Assembly (NCBI RefSeq): GCF_017813335.1
Contig: NZ_JAGIYY010000003.1
Location: 310,001 to 374,000 of the forward strand
Length of the DNA: 64,000 bases
Reading direction: 5' to 3'
From: Tianweitania sediminis
GTDB taxonomy: Bacteria > Pseudomonadota > Alphaproteobacteria > Rhizobiales > Rhizobiaceae
A model generated the notes under the pieces. It saw only the letters and a list, made by a program, of their open reading frames with translations, did not search any database and was not told the origin of the DNA. This document shows positions 44,420-52,870 of this stretch, piece by piece; position 1 is the first letter of the stretch, and every line of letters begins with the position of its first letter. The translations under genes were made by a program, and so were the position numbers.

Positions 44420-44800
44420 ATGAAATCGCGCGAAAATCTCGTCCGCTTGAAGCGGTTCCAGGTCAACGAGCAGCGGCGCCGCATGGCGCAGCTCGATATG
44501 ATGATTGCTGAATTCGATCGCATGGCTTCCGAACTCGACCTGCAGATCGCAGCCGAAGAAAAGAAGAGCGGCATAACCGACCTCAACCACTTTGCGTATC
44601 CCACCTTCGCCAAGGCTGCACGCCAGCGCCGGGACAACCTGAAGAACTCGCAAAACGATCTTGTCGCACAAAAGAGCGCGGCCCAGGCTCAACTGTCCGA
44701 AGCGGAGATCGAGCTGGAACGGGCCGAGATGCTCGAATCACGCGATGGCCGGATCGTGCGCGAAGCCGAGCCGCAGGTTTCTTCGGCAATGATCGGCTGA
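44420..44800 (+). CDS. FliJ-like coiled-coil protein
   Basis: The 126-residue protein is helical throughout, with Arg-, Gln- and Glu-rich heptads (MKSRENLVRLKRFQVNEQRR and IAEFDRMASELDLQIAAEEKK). This is the pattern of the FliJ flagellar export chaperone found beside ctrA in rhizobia. FliJ couples the export ATPase FliI to the gate of the flagellar secretion system; no fliI is in this window. Assignment rests on pattern and position, since FliJ sequences diverge strongly. Confidence 0.7.
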   Translation: MKSRENLVRLKRFQVNEQRRRMAQLDMMIAEFDRMASELDLQIAAEEKKSGITDLNHFAYPTFAKAARQRRDNLKNSQNDLVAQKSAAQAQLSEAEIELERAEMLESRDGRIVREAEPQVSSAMIG

Positions 44801-44834
44801 TCACCTACTCAAAATCATTGCAGAACATGAAAAG

Positions 44835-44860
44835 CAGCCGTTAAGCGGCTGTTTTTGCTT
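44835..44860 (+). terminator. Terminator after the FliJ-like gene
   Basis: CAGCCG (44835-44840) and CGGCTG (44846-44851) around a TTAAG loop are followed by TTTTTGCTTTT. This is a clean intrinsic terminator 34 bases after the stop. Confidence 0.85.
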
Positions 44861-44898
44861 TTCGGGCTTCTGACAGCGCCTGGTTGGCCTAGGCGCAA

Positions 44899-44924
44899 CA
44901 AAAAAGGCGGCCCGAAGCCGCCTT
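44899..44924 (-). terminator. Terminator after sciP
   Basis: On the minus strand AAGGCGGC and GCCGCCTT (44924-44917 with 44911-44904) enclose a TTCGG loop and are followed by a run of T to 44899. It lies 23 bases after the sciP stop and faces the FliJ terminator. Confidence 0.85.
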
Positions 44925-44947
44925 CCCTGAAAACCATGCCCTCCGCA

Positions 44948-45223
44948 TCAATGGCGGTATTGCTGAATCCTCGTGGTCCGCAGTCCGGCCAAGCCGAACT
45001 CGTCGATGGAAGCCTGCCAGGACAGGAATTCCTCCGTGGTTAGCTTGTAGCGGTTGCAAGCTTCCTCGAGGCTCAGGAGACCGCCGCGTACGGCAGCAAC
45101 AACTTCAGCCTTGCGCCGGATCACCCAGCGCCGCGTGTTGGTGGGAGGCAGATCCGCAATTGTCAGCGGGCTGCCATCAGGCCCGATCACGTATTTCACA
45201 CGCGGGCGAACTAGATCGGTCAT
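44948..45223 (-). CDS. SciP, small CtrA-inhibitory protein (DUF1153)
   Basis: The 91-residue protein's helix-turn-helix core (RRWVIRRKAEVVAAVRGGLLSLEEACNRYKLTTEEFLSWQ) and its N-terminus VKYVIGPDGSPLTIADLPP match DUF1153 throughout. In Caulobacter this family member, SciP, binds CtrA on DNA and blocks transcription of its targets in swarmer cells. Its position beside ctrA and chpT supports the same role. A second function elsewhere in rhizobia is possible. Confidence 0.88.
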   Translation of the reverse strand: MTDLVRPRVKYVIGPDGSPLTIADLPPTNTRRWVIRRKAEVVAAVRGGLLSLEEACNRYKLTTEEFLSWQASIDEFGLAGLRTTRIQQYRH

Positions 45224-45513
45224 CCGTACTCTCTACACTAAACTCAAAAGACCCAATCAACAAACAAGCTATCGGCTCTGCTTTAAGAATTGCCTAAGCT
45301 CGTAAGCACAGGGTGCAACAGAGATCATGAAGGCCCCGTTAGCAGGCGGCGGCAAAGTTTAGGCACCGGGTCGCACGTGATCACGGCAGCTCTCGCCGCC
45401 GCGGCTTACACTCAGCGCATCACAGCGGGCTGGCCCTGGGTGGCGCGCATCCTTATACTAAGGGCAAATGCAGCGGCTTGGCCGCCTGCCTCAAACAAGG
45501 ACACAGGTTTTTC

Positions 45514-46704
45514 ATGAACAGCTTGGATCTTCCCGGCCGCCCGGAAGACACGCGGGTTGTTGTTGCCATGTCGGGTGGCGTTGATTCATCCGTTGTCGCC
45601 GGCATACTCCAGCGCCAGCACTATGACGTCGTCGGCGTGACCTTGCAGCTCTATGACCATGGCGCCGCCACCCATCGCGCCGGCTCCTGCTGCGCTGGCC
45701 GCGACATCGACGATGCGCGCCGCGTGTGCGAAACGCTGGGCATTCCGCATTACGTTCTGGATTACGAAGCGCGCTTCCGCGAAGCCGTGATCAACCCCTT
45801 CGCGGAAAGCTACGCGGCCGGCGAAACCCCGATCCCCTGCGTATCCTGCAACCAGACCGTCAAGTTTGCCGATCTTCTGGCAACCGCACGCGACCTCGGT
45901 GCCGATGCGCTGGCAACGGGCCATTACATCCGCAGCCGCGCCAATGGCGACCACCGCGCGCTTTATCGTCCTGTGGATGCCGACCGCGACCAAAGCTACT
46001 TCCTATTCGCTACGACGCAGGAGCAGATTGATTACCTGCGCTTTCCCCTCGGCGGACTTTCAAAGCCCGACGTGCGCAAGATCGCCGAAGAGATGGGCTT
46101 GTCGGTCGCAACCAAGCAGGACAGCCAGGACATCTGCTTCGTGCCGCAGGGAAAATACTCCGATATCATTGCCAAGCTGCGGCCCGAAGCCGCCAATCCC
46201 GGCGAAATCGTTCATATCGACGGGCGGGTTCTCGGCCACCACGAAGGCATCTTGCGCTACACGATCGGCCAGCGTCGAGGCATCGGCGTCGCCACGGGCG
46301 AGCCGCTTTTCGTGGTGCACCTCGATGCCGAGCGTGCCAGGGTCGTGGTGGGACCGCGGGAAGCGCTGGCCACCCGCAAAATTTACCTGCGCGACACCAA
46401 CTGGCTGGGCGACGGTGCTCTAAACACGGTTCCCGAAGAGGGGCTCGACATCTTCGCCAAGGTCCGTTCAACGCGGCCGCCGCGTCCCGCCACCCTGTTC
46501 GTTCGCGGCAAGGAAGTCGCCGTTGAACTGGCCGATGGTGAGTCGGGCGTCGCGCCAGGCCAGGCTTGCGTCTTCTACGCCGACGATGGCGCAGACAGCC
46601 GTGTTCTGGGCGGCGGCTTCATTGAGCGCTCCGAACGGGGTGCTGAAGCCGAACGCATGTTGTCCCGCCTGACAGAAGGGCCGGTGCGGTCCGTCGTCGC
46701 CTGA
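45514..46704 (+). CDS. tRNA-specific 2-thiouridylase MnmA
   Basis: MnmA transfers sulfur to uridine 34 of tRNA-Lys, -Glu and -Gln in the cytoplasm. The 396 residues contain the PP-loop [10 protein letters not shown] (about 16-25), a Cys pair at [13 protein letters not shown] and DICFVPQG that carry the persulfide, and ATGHYIR. The ATG at 45514 follows AAGGACACAGG; a frame start at 45478 adds non-family residues. The 290-base gap from the sciP start (divergent) holds no visible gene. Confidence 0.94.
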   Translation: MNSLDLPGRPEDTRVVVAMSGGVDSSVVAGILQRQHYDVVGVTLQLYDHGAATHRAGSCCAGRDIDDARRVCETLGIPHYVLDYEARFREAVINPFAESYAAGETPIPCVSCNQTVKFADLLATARDLGADALATGHYIRSRANGDHRALYRPVDADRDQSYFLFATTQEQIDYLRFPLGGLSKPDVRKIAEEMGLSVATKQDSQDICFVPQGKYSDIIAKLRPEAANPGEIVHIDGRVLGHHEGILRYTIGQRRGIGVATGEPLFVVHLDAERARVVVGPREALATRKIYLRDTNWLGDGALNTVPEEGLDIFAKVRSTRPPRPATLFVRGKEVAVELADGESGVAPGQACVFYADDGADSRVLGGGFIERSERGAEAERMLSRLTEGPVRSVVA

Positions 46705-46725
46705 CGATCTTCCGAGCCTCTGACT

Positions 46726-47703
46726 TCAGCTGCCGCGTCCGCCGGTGTCGTGCACCACGGTTCCGGCCGTCAGCACGCGGAGCACGCGGATCGCTTCCTC
46801 ACCGTCCGTGCGCGGCTCGGCGCGCGTTTGGATGCAATGAAGGAAGTGCTCCAGCTCGCGGGTCAGCGGCAGCCCTTCGCCCACCGCCACATAGCTCGGT
46901 TCGTTGGCGGTAAATGCCCATTGGCCGCTGTCTTGCCAAACCGCATGCCGGTATACGGCAAGCTTACGTGGCCAGGGTTCGATGTCATCGAAAACCGCCA
47001 TCGCCTTCTCGCCTACCACGGTCAAACGGCGCTCGCGATAGGGGTTTAGGCGGGATGCAAACAGGTGGCTGCGGACCCCGCTGGCAAACCGCATGTGAAC
47101 GTGGGCAAAGTCGCTGAGCTTGTCGAGAAGCGCTGCGCCCTCGCCGCGCACCTCCACCGGTTCGCTTCCGGTGATTGCCAGGATCATCGACAGGTCGTGC
47201 GGCGCCAGATCCCATAGCGCGTCGTTCTCCGTATGGAACTTGCCAAGCCCCAGCCGGTGCGAATGGATATATTTGACCGTGCCGAGTTCCCCCGCACTGA
47301 TCAGCGCCAGGAGCTGCTCGAAGGCCGGATGAAAGCGCAGAACGTGGCCAACCATGAAGACGCGGTTATTCGCCCGGGCAGCAGCAACGGCGCGCTCGGC
47401 ATCGGGAACAGTCAGCGCGATCGGTTTTTCCACCAGCACGTCCTTGCCGGCTTCCACTGCCTTGATCGCGTTAGCAGCATGAAACTGCGGCGGCAGCGCC
47501 AGCACAATTCCGTCGATGTCATCGCGTCCAAACAGCTCCTCGGGAGGAATGGCCAGGCAGTCCTGTTCGGCGGCAAAGCCTTCCGCCCGCGCAGCGCTCA
47601 CATCGGACACGGAATGCAGGGCACCAAGCGACTTCAGCGTCCGTATATGGTTGGAGCCCCAATAGCCGCAGCCCAATACGGCGATACGCGGTGTCATCTT
47701 CAT
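46726..47703 (-). CDS. Gfo/Idh/MocA-family oxidoreductase
   Basis: The 325-residue protein has the NAD(P) Rossmann motif VLGCGYWGSNHIRTL at residue 7, the EKPIALTVPDAE block with the conserved Lys (about 95-110), and the family's C-terminal sheet domain, including DLAPHDLSMIL with the catalytic His. Members act on sugars, inositols or UDP-sugars; UDP-N-acetylglucosamine dehydrogenase-like forms have this length. The exact substrate is unknown. The gap of 237 bases to the tRNA holds no gene. Confidence 0.86.
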   Translation of the reverse strand: MKMTPRIAVLGCGYWGSNHIRTLKSLGALHSVSDVSAARAEGFAAEQDCLAIPPEELFGRDDIDGIVLALPPQFHAANAIKAVEAGKDVLVEKPIALTVPDAERAVAAARANNRVFMVGHVLRFHPAFEQLLALISAGELGTVKYIHSHRLGLGKFHTENDALWDLAPHDLSMILAITGSEPVEVRGEGAALLDKLSDFAHVHMRFASGVRSHLFASRLNPYRERRLTVVGEKAMAVFDDIEPWPRKLAVYRHAVWQDSGQWAFTANEPSYVAVGEGLPLTRELEHFLHCIQTRAEPRTDGEEAIRVLRVLTAGTVVHDTGGRGS

Positions 47704-47940
47704 CGGGCTCTCGCCTTTGGTTCCGGTAAGCGCGAGCGCAATGGCTCACTGTGGCTGTGCGGACACATATTCGCGTGGCGACTTGAACTCAACCCGCCGG
47801 GTGGAATCGGTTGTCATTGGACGGTCGTTGATGATTGCGCGCGATGTGGTCTGCGTCCTTGACAGGCTTCGAAGTGACACCTTATATCGCGCCGACTTCG
47901 CGGGCGGCGGCTTCATGAACCGCATCCAGGAACCGCGCGG

Positions 47941-48017
47941 GGCGGAGTAGCTCAGTTGGTTAGAGCAGAGGAATCATAATCCTTGTGTCGGGGGTTCGAA
48001 TCCCTCCTCCGCTACCA
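47941..48017 (+). tRNA. tRNA-Met (CAT), elongator type
   Basis: The 77-base cloverleaf has its CCA encoded. The acceptor stem GGCGGAG pairs with CTCCGCT (the first pair is G-T), the D loop reads AGCTCAGTTGGTTAGAGC, the anticodon loop has CAT, and the T arm GGGGGTTCGAATCCCTC is complete. The first pair is not the C-A mismatch of initiator tRNA. Its 3' end is where the prophage begins. Confidence 0.95.
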
Positions 48018-48212
48018 GTCAAAGCAAGGACTTAGCACTAGATTCCGTCTTCGGCTTGTCGCGGCCGTGTTGCAGCATTTTCTTCCGCAATGACAATGCT
48101 TGCCCAAAACAACGGCCGGTGTAGCCGGTCGCGCGGTTTTGCAATTTTGTCACCGGGTTTTGCAGCAACGCGATTCTCTGTAGCCGCACTTTGAGGCGCC
48201 CTCGAAGGCACC
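48018..48212. other. Probable prophage attachment junction
   Basis: These 195 bases lie between the tRNA 3' end and the last prophage gene. No gene is visible. A 10-base stem (48191-48200 with 48207-48216, one G-T pair) at the end of the methylase gene may terminate the prophage transcript. An att core is expected in the last 15-30 bases of the tRNA, with its partner copy outside this window. The sequence TTTTGCA/TTTTGTC appears in short direct repeats here, which could be integrase or accessory sites. None can be confirmed. Confidence 0.5.
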
Positions 48213-49025
48213 TCAAGGCCCGCTTACAATCAACTCTGCCGCCGGCCTCGACCCTCCTCCCACCCCATACTGAAGACCTACCGGTTCAATCGTGAAGGCC
48301 GCGAAGGTCTCGCGGATCTCAGGCACATCGTTGATCGACAGGATGAAGCGGCCTTTCAGGAGCGCCAGGCGCTCCGCCATGGCGCCGAACTGCTCTCGAT
48401 CGAAGAGCCCTCGGCCGTAGTAGTGCTCCGAGCCGAAGTACGGCGGGTCGAGATAGAACAGCGTCTCCGGTCGGTCATACCGGTCGATGAATTGCGGCCA
48501 ATCGAGACACTCCAGCACAACGCCGGTGAGGCGCTCATGGGCCTCCTCGAGGAGCGGCGCTAGCGTCGTCAGGTTGAAGCCTGCCTTGGATCGCGGATCC
48601 ACCCCGAAGTTCTGACCAGCCACCTTCCCGCCGAACGCGGTCCGTTGGAGGTAAATGAAACGCGCGGCCCGCTCCAGATCAGTCAGCGTCTTCGGATCGC
48701 TTGCGCTCAGGCGCTCGAATTCCCGCCGCGATGTGACCTGGTACCGGATCGTGTCCATGAACTGCGGGTAGTGGCGCTGCAGGATGCGAAAGAGGTTCAC
48801 CACCTCTCCGTTGCGATCATTGATGATCTCGGAGCGCGGCCGAGAGGTCCGGCGAAAGAACACGCCTCCCATGCCTACAAATGGCTCGGCATAGATGCCG
48901 TGCGGCACGGCCGTGATCATTGCCACCAGTCGAGAAGCCAGCTGCCGCTTGCCTCCAACATAGCCGGCAACGGGTTTTGCCGGGACAACCGGCTGCAGGG
49001 GTTCAAAGTCCATTGAAGGCATCAT
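48213..49025 (-). CDS. Phage DNA adenine methylase (Dam type)
   Basis: The 270-residue D12-class N6-adenine methyltransferase has the SAM-binding AYVGGKRQLASRL-like segment near residue 13, AEPFVGMGGVFFRR (about 43-56), the helical target-recognition region and the catalytic DPPY in YLDPPYFGSEHYYG (about 180). The start is ATG at 49025, or at 49022. It is the last gene before the tRNA. In phages such enzymes protect DNA from host restriction or regulate late functions. The recognised sequence is not deducible; GATC is only likely. Confidence 0.88.
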   Translation of the reverse strand: MMPSMDFEPLQPVVPAKPVAGYVGGKRQLASRLVAMITAVPHGIYAEPFVGMGGVFFRRTSRPRSEIINDRNGEVVNLFRILQRHYPQFMDTIRYQVTSRREFERLSASDPKTLTDLERAARFIYLQRTAFGGKVAGQNFGVDPRSKAGFNLTTLAPLLEEAHERLTGVVLECLDWPQFIDRYDRPETLFYLDPPYFGSEHYYGRGLFDREQFGAMAERLALLKGRFILSINDVPEIRETFAAFTIEPVGLQYGVGGGSRPAAELIVSGP

Positions 49026-49155
49026 CCGAATCCTGCCACCCATTCTCTTGCGGCCTCGGCCGCCGGGGTGGCGATGATGCGCGAGCTAGCCATGCGGGTC
49101 TGAGATTGGCGTCTGGGCCCGCAGCCGTGAAGTGACACGGCCTCCGTCACGTTCT

Positions 49156-49389
49156 TCAGTTGGCGGCCGTCCAGCCGCACCAGGCTTCCCCTTTTCGGTT
49201 GTGCGCCACTGCCTGTTCGAGGCGAGGTCTCGACATGATCTCGATCTCGGCCGCTGAGGGGCGCTGTGGGACGTTTTCGGCACACCAGATTGCCTCGGGT
49301 TCGGCGATCGGCGCCGGCTGCGGCGAGCCTGAAAGCAGCGAGCAGCTGCCGGCCGAAAGAAGGCCTGCGAACATCAAGGCTTTGACCAT
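49156..49389 (-). CDS. Outer-membrane spanin-like lipoprotein (Rz1 type)
   Basis: The 77-residue protein begins MVKALMFAGLLSAGSCSLLSG, a lipoprotein signal with lipobox Leu-Ser-Ala-Gly-Ser-Cys near residue 16. It is followed by a Pro-rich linker (SPQPAPIAEPEA) and a short domain ending HNRKGEAWCGW. Two further Cys are present. AAGGAG precedes the ATG. The first 16 bases overlap the 3' end of the upstream membrane protein in another frame, as in Rz/Rz1 spanin pairs. The pair is expected to fuse the inner and outer membranes at lysis. Confidence 0.68.
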   Translation of the reverse strand: MVKALMFAGLLSAGSCSLLSGSPQPAPIAEPEAIWCAENVPQRPSAAEIEIMSRPRLEQAVAHNRKGEAWCGWTAAN

Positions 49390-49628
49390 CGACCGAGCTC
49401 CTTTCGCAGATCCTCATCTTGCTCTTCAGCCACGTCTCTCTCTATGGTCCTGCCTTCTTGGACATGATCGAGGCGCAGCTGGACGGCCGCAGCATCACGC
49501 TCTGCCCTTTCAGCTCGGGAGACCGAGCTCGCGCCTGTTTGGCCGGCCCTGAAGGCCCGCCAAACCAGTGCGGCACCCAATCCAGCCAGCAAAGTCAGAA
49601 GCCCTAGAATGGCTAGGCTACCCGTCAT
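49374..49628 (-). CDS. Inner-membrane spanin-like protein (Rz type)
   Basis: The 84-residue protein has one N-terminal helix (SLAILGLLTLLAGLGAALVW) and a charged, coiled-coil periplasmic tail of about 55 residues. GAGGAG precedes the ATG at 49628. The frame runs open upstream to 49931, but only the part from 49628 fits. Together with the overlapping lipoprotein it forms a two-component spanin. No holin or endolysin is seen beside it. Confidence 0.66.
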   Translation of the reverse strand: MTGSLAILGLLTLLAGLGAALVWRAFRAGQTGASSVSRAERAERDAAAVQLRLDHVQEGRTIERDVAEEQDEDLRKELGRWSKP

Positions 49629-49639
49629 GTCCGTTCTCC

Positions 49640-50524
49640 TCAGCTGAACACACCACGCGCCACGGTCGCAGCGAAATCCTCTTCCGCAACCATGATCGGA
49701 TCGCGTTGACTGACGTCGAGCGCCTCGATCAAGAGCCGGCCGGCCCTGTACTTCTTGGCGAGGTTCTGAGCCGCTGAGAAAGTCGCACTCCAGTTGGAGT
49801 ACGGAATTCCGAACTTCCCCTTCAGACCGCTGAAATCGTTGGAGTTGGCCACCGTCGAAGCATTCGTAGCGGTCTTCCGGACCCCGCCGATCGGCCGGGT
49901 GCTCAGTCCAATCACTGCGCCATCGAACCAAGTGAGCACTTGAGTGACCGTCCCCAAGATTGCGGGGTCAATGCCACTATGCACCACCGCATCGGTGCTG
50001 TTTGTAGCCTTCGCCCTGCGATGCCAGAGCTGACGCACGCCGCTATTTGTTCCGTGCCCCAGCTGGAAGATCTCCGGCCCGCCTTGCCAACCGTTGCCTG
50101 TGTCAGTGAAGTTCAGATAGGGGATCTCGCCAGATACAGGATTCCAGTCATCCGCCGTAGGGAACTTAATCCAGGCGATCGCGAGATATCTTTGTGCATT
50201 CGCGTATATCGCGGCAGCTACGCTGGCAGGGACTTCCATATAGGTCGCGCGAGCGGTCACTCCTGAAAAGTCGAGCATCCCACCGACTACCGGGACGATC
50301 TGACCGGCCGGTATCACCATCTTGCCGTTCGCGTGCTCGGAAGTATCGATGATGAGGCCATCGTTCTGCGCCGGGTTGCCGGCCTGGTAGGAAGCAGGGT
50401 GAGCGACGTCGGCTCCGAAGAGCCCGCCGTTGTTGAAGTCAGTCCACCAATGCACATCCTTTTTCAGGACCGGAAGAGCTGGGTTGTTGGTGACTGCAGG
50501 CGAGCGGATAGCAATGCCGGCCAT
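49640..50524 (-). CDS. Phage accessory fibre protein, possibly lectin-like
   Basis: The 294-residue protein is rich in Gly, Asn, Thr, Ala and aromatic residues, with alternating strand-like segments (AIYANAQRYLAIAWIKFPT; PEIFQLGHGTNSGVRQLWHRR; VLTWFDGAVIGLSTRPI). The pattern suggests a beta-sandwich such as a concanavalin A/LamG fold, a common surface-binding domain in phage fibres. No sequence motif proves this. It follows the GDSL fibre with a 12-base gap, so it may be its partner or receptor-binding tip. Confidence 0.62.
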   Translation of the reverse strand: MAGIAIRSPAVTNNPALPVLKKDVHWWTDFNNGGLFGADVAHPASYQAGNPAQNDGLIIDTSEHANGKMVIPAGQIVPVVGGMLDFSGVTARATYMEVPASVAAAIYANAQRYLAIAWIKFPTADDWNPVSGEIPYLNFTDTGNGWQGGPEIFQLGHGTNSGVRQLWHRRAKATNSTDAVVHSGIDPAILGTVTQVLTWFDGAVIGLSTRPIGGVRKTATNASTVANSNDFSGLKGKFGIPYSNWSATFSAAQNLAKKYRAGRLLIEALDVSQRDPIMVAEEDFAATVARGVFS

Positions 50525-50536
50525 GGTGGGGATCTC

Positions 50537-52870
50537 CTAAAGTGAGTGAACGAGAGCGCGGTAGAGCGCGTCGGCCACAAGTGGGCCGCCGAACAAAGCG
50601 TCTTCGTGAGTGTTGTCGGGAAGTGCCGGGAGCGGGCTTGTTGGCGAGTAGTCATCCAGGCTGAGACCGAAGTACGGCTGCAGGTCGATGAACGGGTAGT
50701 TCTTCGCCACGCACATCTCACGCACGGGTACGGTGATCTCGGACATCGGAGCGTCACGTCCGAGGAAGTTTTCGGAAGGCATTGCGATCAGGATGTCGGC
50801 TCCTGGGCTAGCCGCACGCAGACGCTGCGCGATGATGTCATAGTCGACCGCAAGGGCCGCGCCGATGGCGGCGGCGCCACTCGTGGCGCTCTGATTGTTG
50901 GTCCCGAAGCTGAGTATGTAGAGACCACAGGGCATCATCGCGTGGGCAGCGATGAATTGCGCCTCGTCTTTTGAGCGGAAGTGTCCGGATACTGCGCCGT
51001 TCTGGCCAAACTTGTTGAAACGAAGTCCATTGGCCTCGGTCAGGATGTGCAACCCGTTAAATTCTTCCAGTCCAGAGTTCTGCCTGATCTCGATCTTTGT
51101 CACCGGGACCCCAGATGGGGGCGCGGGAAGCACAACACGCGACGGTCCAACGCCGTCCGCCGTCGAGATGTCAGCAGACCACGTTCCGTCGTTGTAACTG
51201 ACGCTGACTGATGTGCCGGGCACAGGCATGTAGACCCAGGCAACCTCGGACGGCAAAAGGCCGGCCGGACAACTCACCACAATGACCGAACCCGCCACCG
51301 TCGCCTTGGTGTAGGACATGTCGGGCGTGGCAACACTGTTCTGGAAAAACTGAAAGGCGGCGGAGTAGCTGGTGGCATATTCTCCGATTAGCGCGTGAGG
51401 ACGGGCCATCGCCCCGTTGAAATTGATGTAGCCGCCCCCTGCATAGCCAAAGGGTTTGCGGAGCCGAACGCCCAGAGAATGGCTAATCTGTGCAAGGTAA
51501 GCCCGGCTGTCGCCTAAGAAACCGATGGGAAACTGAGTGCTGGCCACCCCGGTGTCCAGCCTTCCCAGAAACACGCGACTCCGGCGAAGCTGATCAAGGT
51601 TCTCGGTTGCCCCCTTCAGATTCCCGTAGCCGTCAAGTGAGCGGTCGATGCGGGCAGCAAGCGAGGGCTGCACGCCTCGAGCCGCGACCATCTCGGGCAT
51701 CAACGGGTCGAGGTCTATACTTGGCAGAATGCCCATAACCCGGTCGTCGCCATCAGTGAAAACCGCTCGACCGTCTGGAAGGCCGATGACCGGGTAGGCC
51801 TCTGAGGTTTGAAACTCCCGGCCAACAGGCATCGCCTTCAAGGTCTTGATGATCCGGTTGTTCTGATCGACGAAGTAGACGGCATCTTCCGCGCCGATGA
51901 TCTCCATGGCGAAGGCATCGACATCGCCGAACCGAACAAAATCAAAGATGCCAGAGCCCCCCGCTACCTGCGGAGCATGAAACGTGGCGTCCTTCTTCCA
52001 GTGACCGATCTCGCGCTTCCGGCCGTCCCCATCTTGAGCCGAGATCACGACAAGCCGATCATCGCCGATGATGCCAGAGCTTGCCTCGAAGCTGACTTCC
52101 TGCGCCGTCTGCCTGGCGTCCAGCTCCTCCGTCGCTGCCTCTGCGGCGGCAGTGCGCGCTGCTAGCGCCTGCGGTGTGTCATTGCTGACCTTGTAAAGCG
52201 GAGCGCTGCCGGTGCGATTTTCGTAGTAGCCATTCCCTTCACCAGCACCATCAGGCCCGAGCGTCGGCGCTGCTGGATCTCCCGTGACGTAGATCCCCTT
52301 GTTAAGCGGAATCGTACCTGCGGCTGCATTGGCCAGCGCAAGTGTCGCGAAGCTTCCGGCGTTCTCGGCGGCCGCGATGGCGCTGTTGATCACGGGAAGC
52401 TGGGCAGCCACCTCGTTGATGCCGGCGATGTTGTCTGCTGCTCCCTGGACAGCGGCCGCGTCGAGGGCGGCCAGCTTGTCTGCGAGCGGCGCGAGCAATG
52501 CGACATCTGCAGATGCCGCGCCAACAGCGATAATGTCCGGCATGCTCTGCAGGATGCCATCCAGCAGATTGATATCGATCTGAACGCCTGCAAGAAGGAT
52601 TTCGAGCGCCTGGCGATAGCCACTGTCGTATGGGGTGAAGACAATCTCATAAGGCTCCTCCGTCTGAGACGGGCCCGGCCAGGGCGCTGCGAGCGTGATG
52701 GTCGTTGCCGACACCGAGGCAATCCGCACCAGCAAACCCCAATGACCGCCGAAGCGGTCACCTGGACGCACGGCCTGCGCTAGGTTGCCGGCGTTCTGGA
52801 ACACGACTGTGGTGCCGTCTGCCTCGACCGTCGCGCTGCCGGAGTTATAGATCCCAGGCCAGTCAGCCAT
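50537..52870 (-). CDS. Tail fibre with C-terminal SGNH/GDSL esterase domain
   Basis: This 777-residue protein has three regions. The N-terminal 90 residues are a compact virion-attachment type domain. A helical Ala-rich linker and a fibre region follow to about 445. From about 448 there is a GDSL/SGNH hydrolase: block I FLGDSRAYL (about 452-460), a Gly-Asn block region near 480, GTNNQ (about 655) and the catalytic Asp-x2-His in DNTHEDALFGG (about 751). It probably removes acyl groups from a surface polysaccharide and serves as receptor-binding or depolymerising spike. Confidence 0.78.
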   Translation of the reverse strand: MADWPGIYNSGSATVEADGTTVVFQNAGNLAQAVRPGDRFGGHWGLLVRIASVSATTITLAAPWPGPSQTEEPYEIVFTPYDSGYRQALEILLAGVQIDINLLDGILQSMPDIIAVGAASADVALLAPLADKLAALDAAAVQGAADNIAGINEVAAQLPVINSAIAAAENAGSFATLALANAAAGTIPLNKGIYVTGDPAAPTLGPDGAGEGNGYYENRTGSAPLYKVSNDTPQALAARTAAAEAATEELDARQTAQEVSFEASSGIIGDDRLVVISAQDGDGRKREIGHWKKDATFHAPQVAGGSGIFDFVRFGDVDAFAMEIIGAEDAVYFVDQNNRIIKTLKAMPVGREFQTSEAYPVIGLPDGRAVFTDGDDRVMGILPSIDLDPLMPEMVAARGVQPSLAARIDRSLDGYGNLKGATENLDQLRRSRVFLGRLDTGVASTQFPIGFLGDSRAYLAQISHSLGVRLRKPFGYAGGGYINFNGAMARPHALIGEYATSYSAAFQFFQNSVATPDMSYTKATVAGSVIVVSCPAGLLPSEVAWVYMPVPGTSVSVSYNDGTWSADISTADGVGPSRVVLPAPPSGVPVTKIEIRQNSGLEEFNGLHILTEANGLRFNKFGQNGAVSGHFRSKDEAQFIAAHAMMPCGLYILSFGTNNQSATSGAAAIGAALAVDYDIIAQRLRAASPGADILIAMPSENFLGRDAPMSEITVPVREMCVAKNYPFIDLQPYFGLSLDDYSPTSPLPALPDNTHEDALFGGPLVADALYRALVHSL

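Noticed and set aside
47941-48017. Initiator tRNA-Met
   Set aside because: The first acceptor pair and the anticodon-stem bases do not show the initiator features, so elongator type is preferred.
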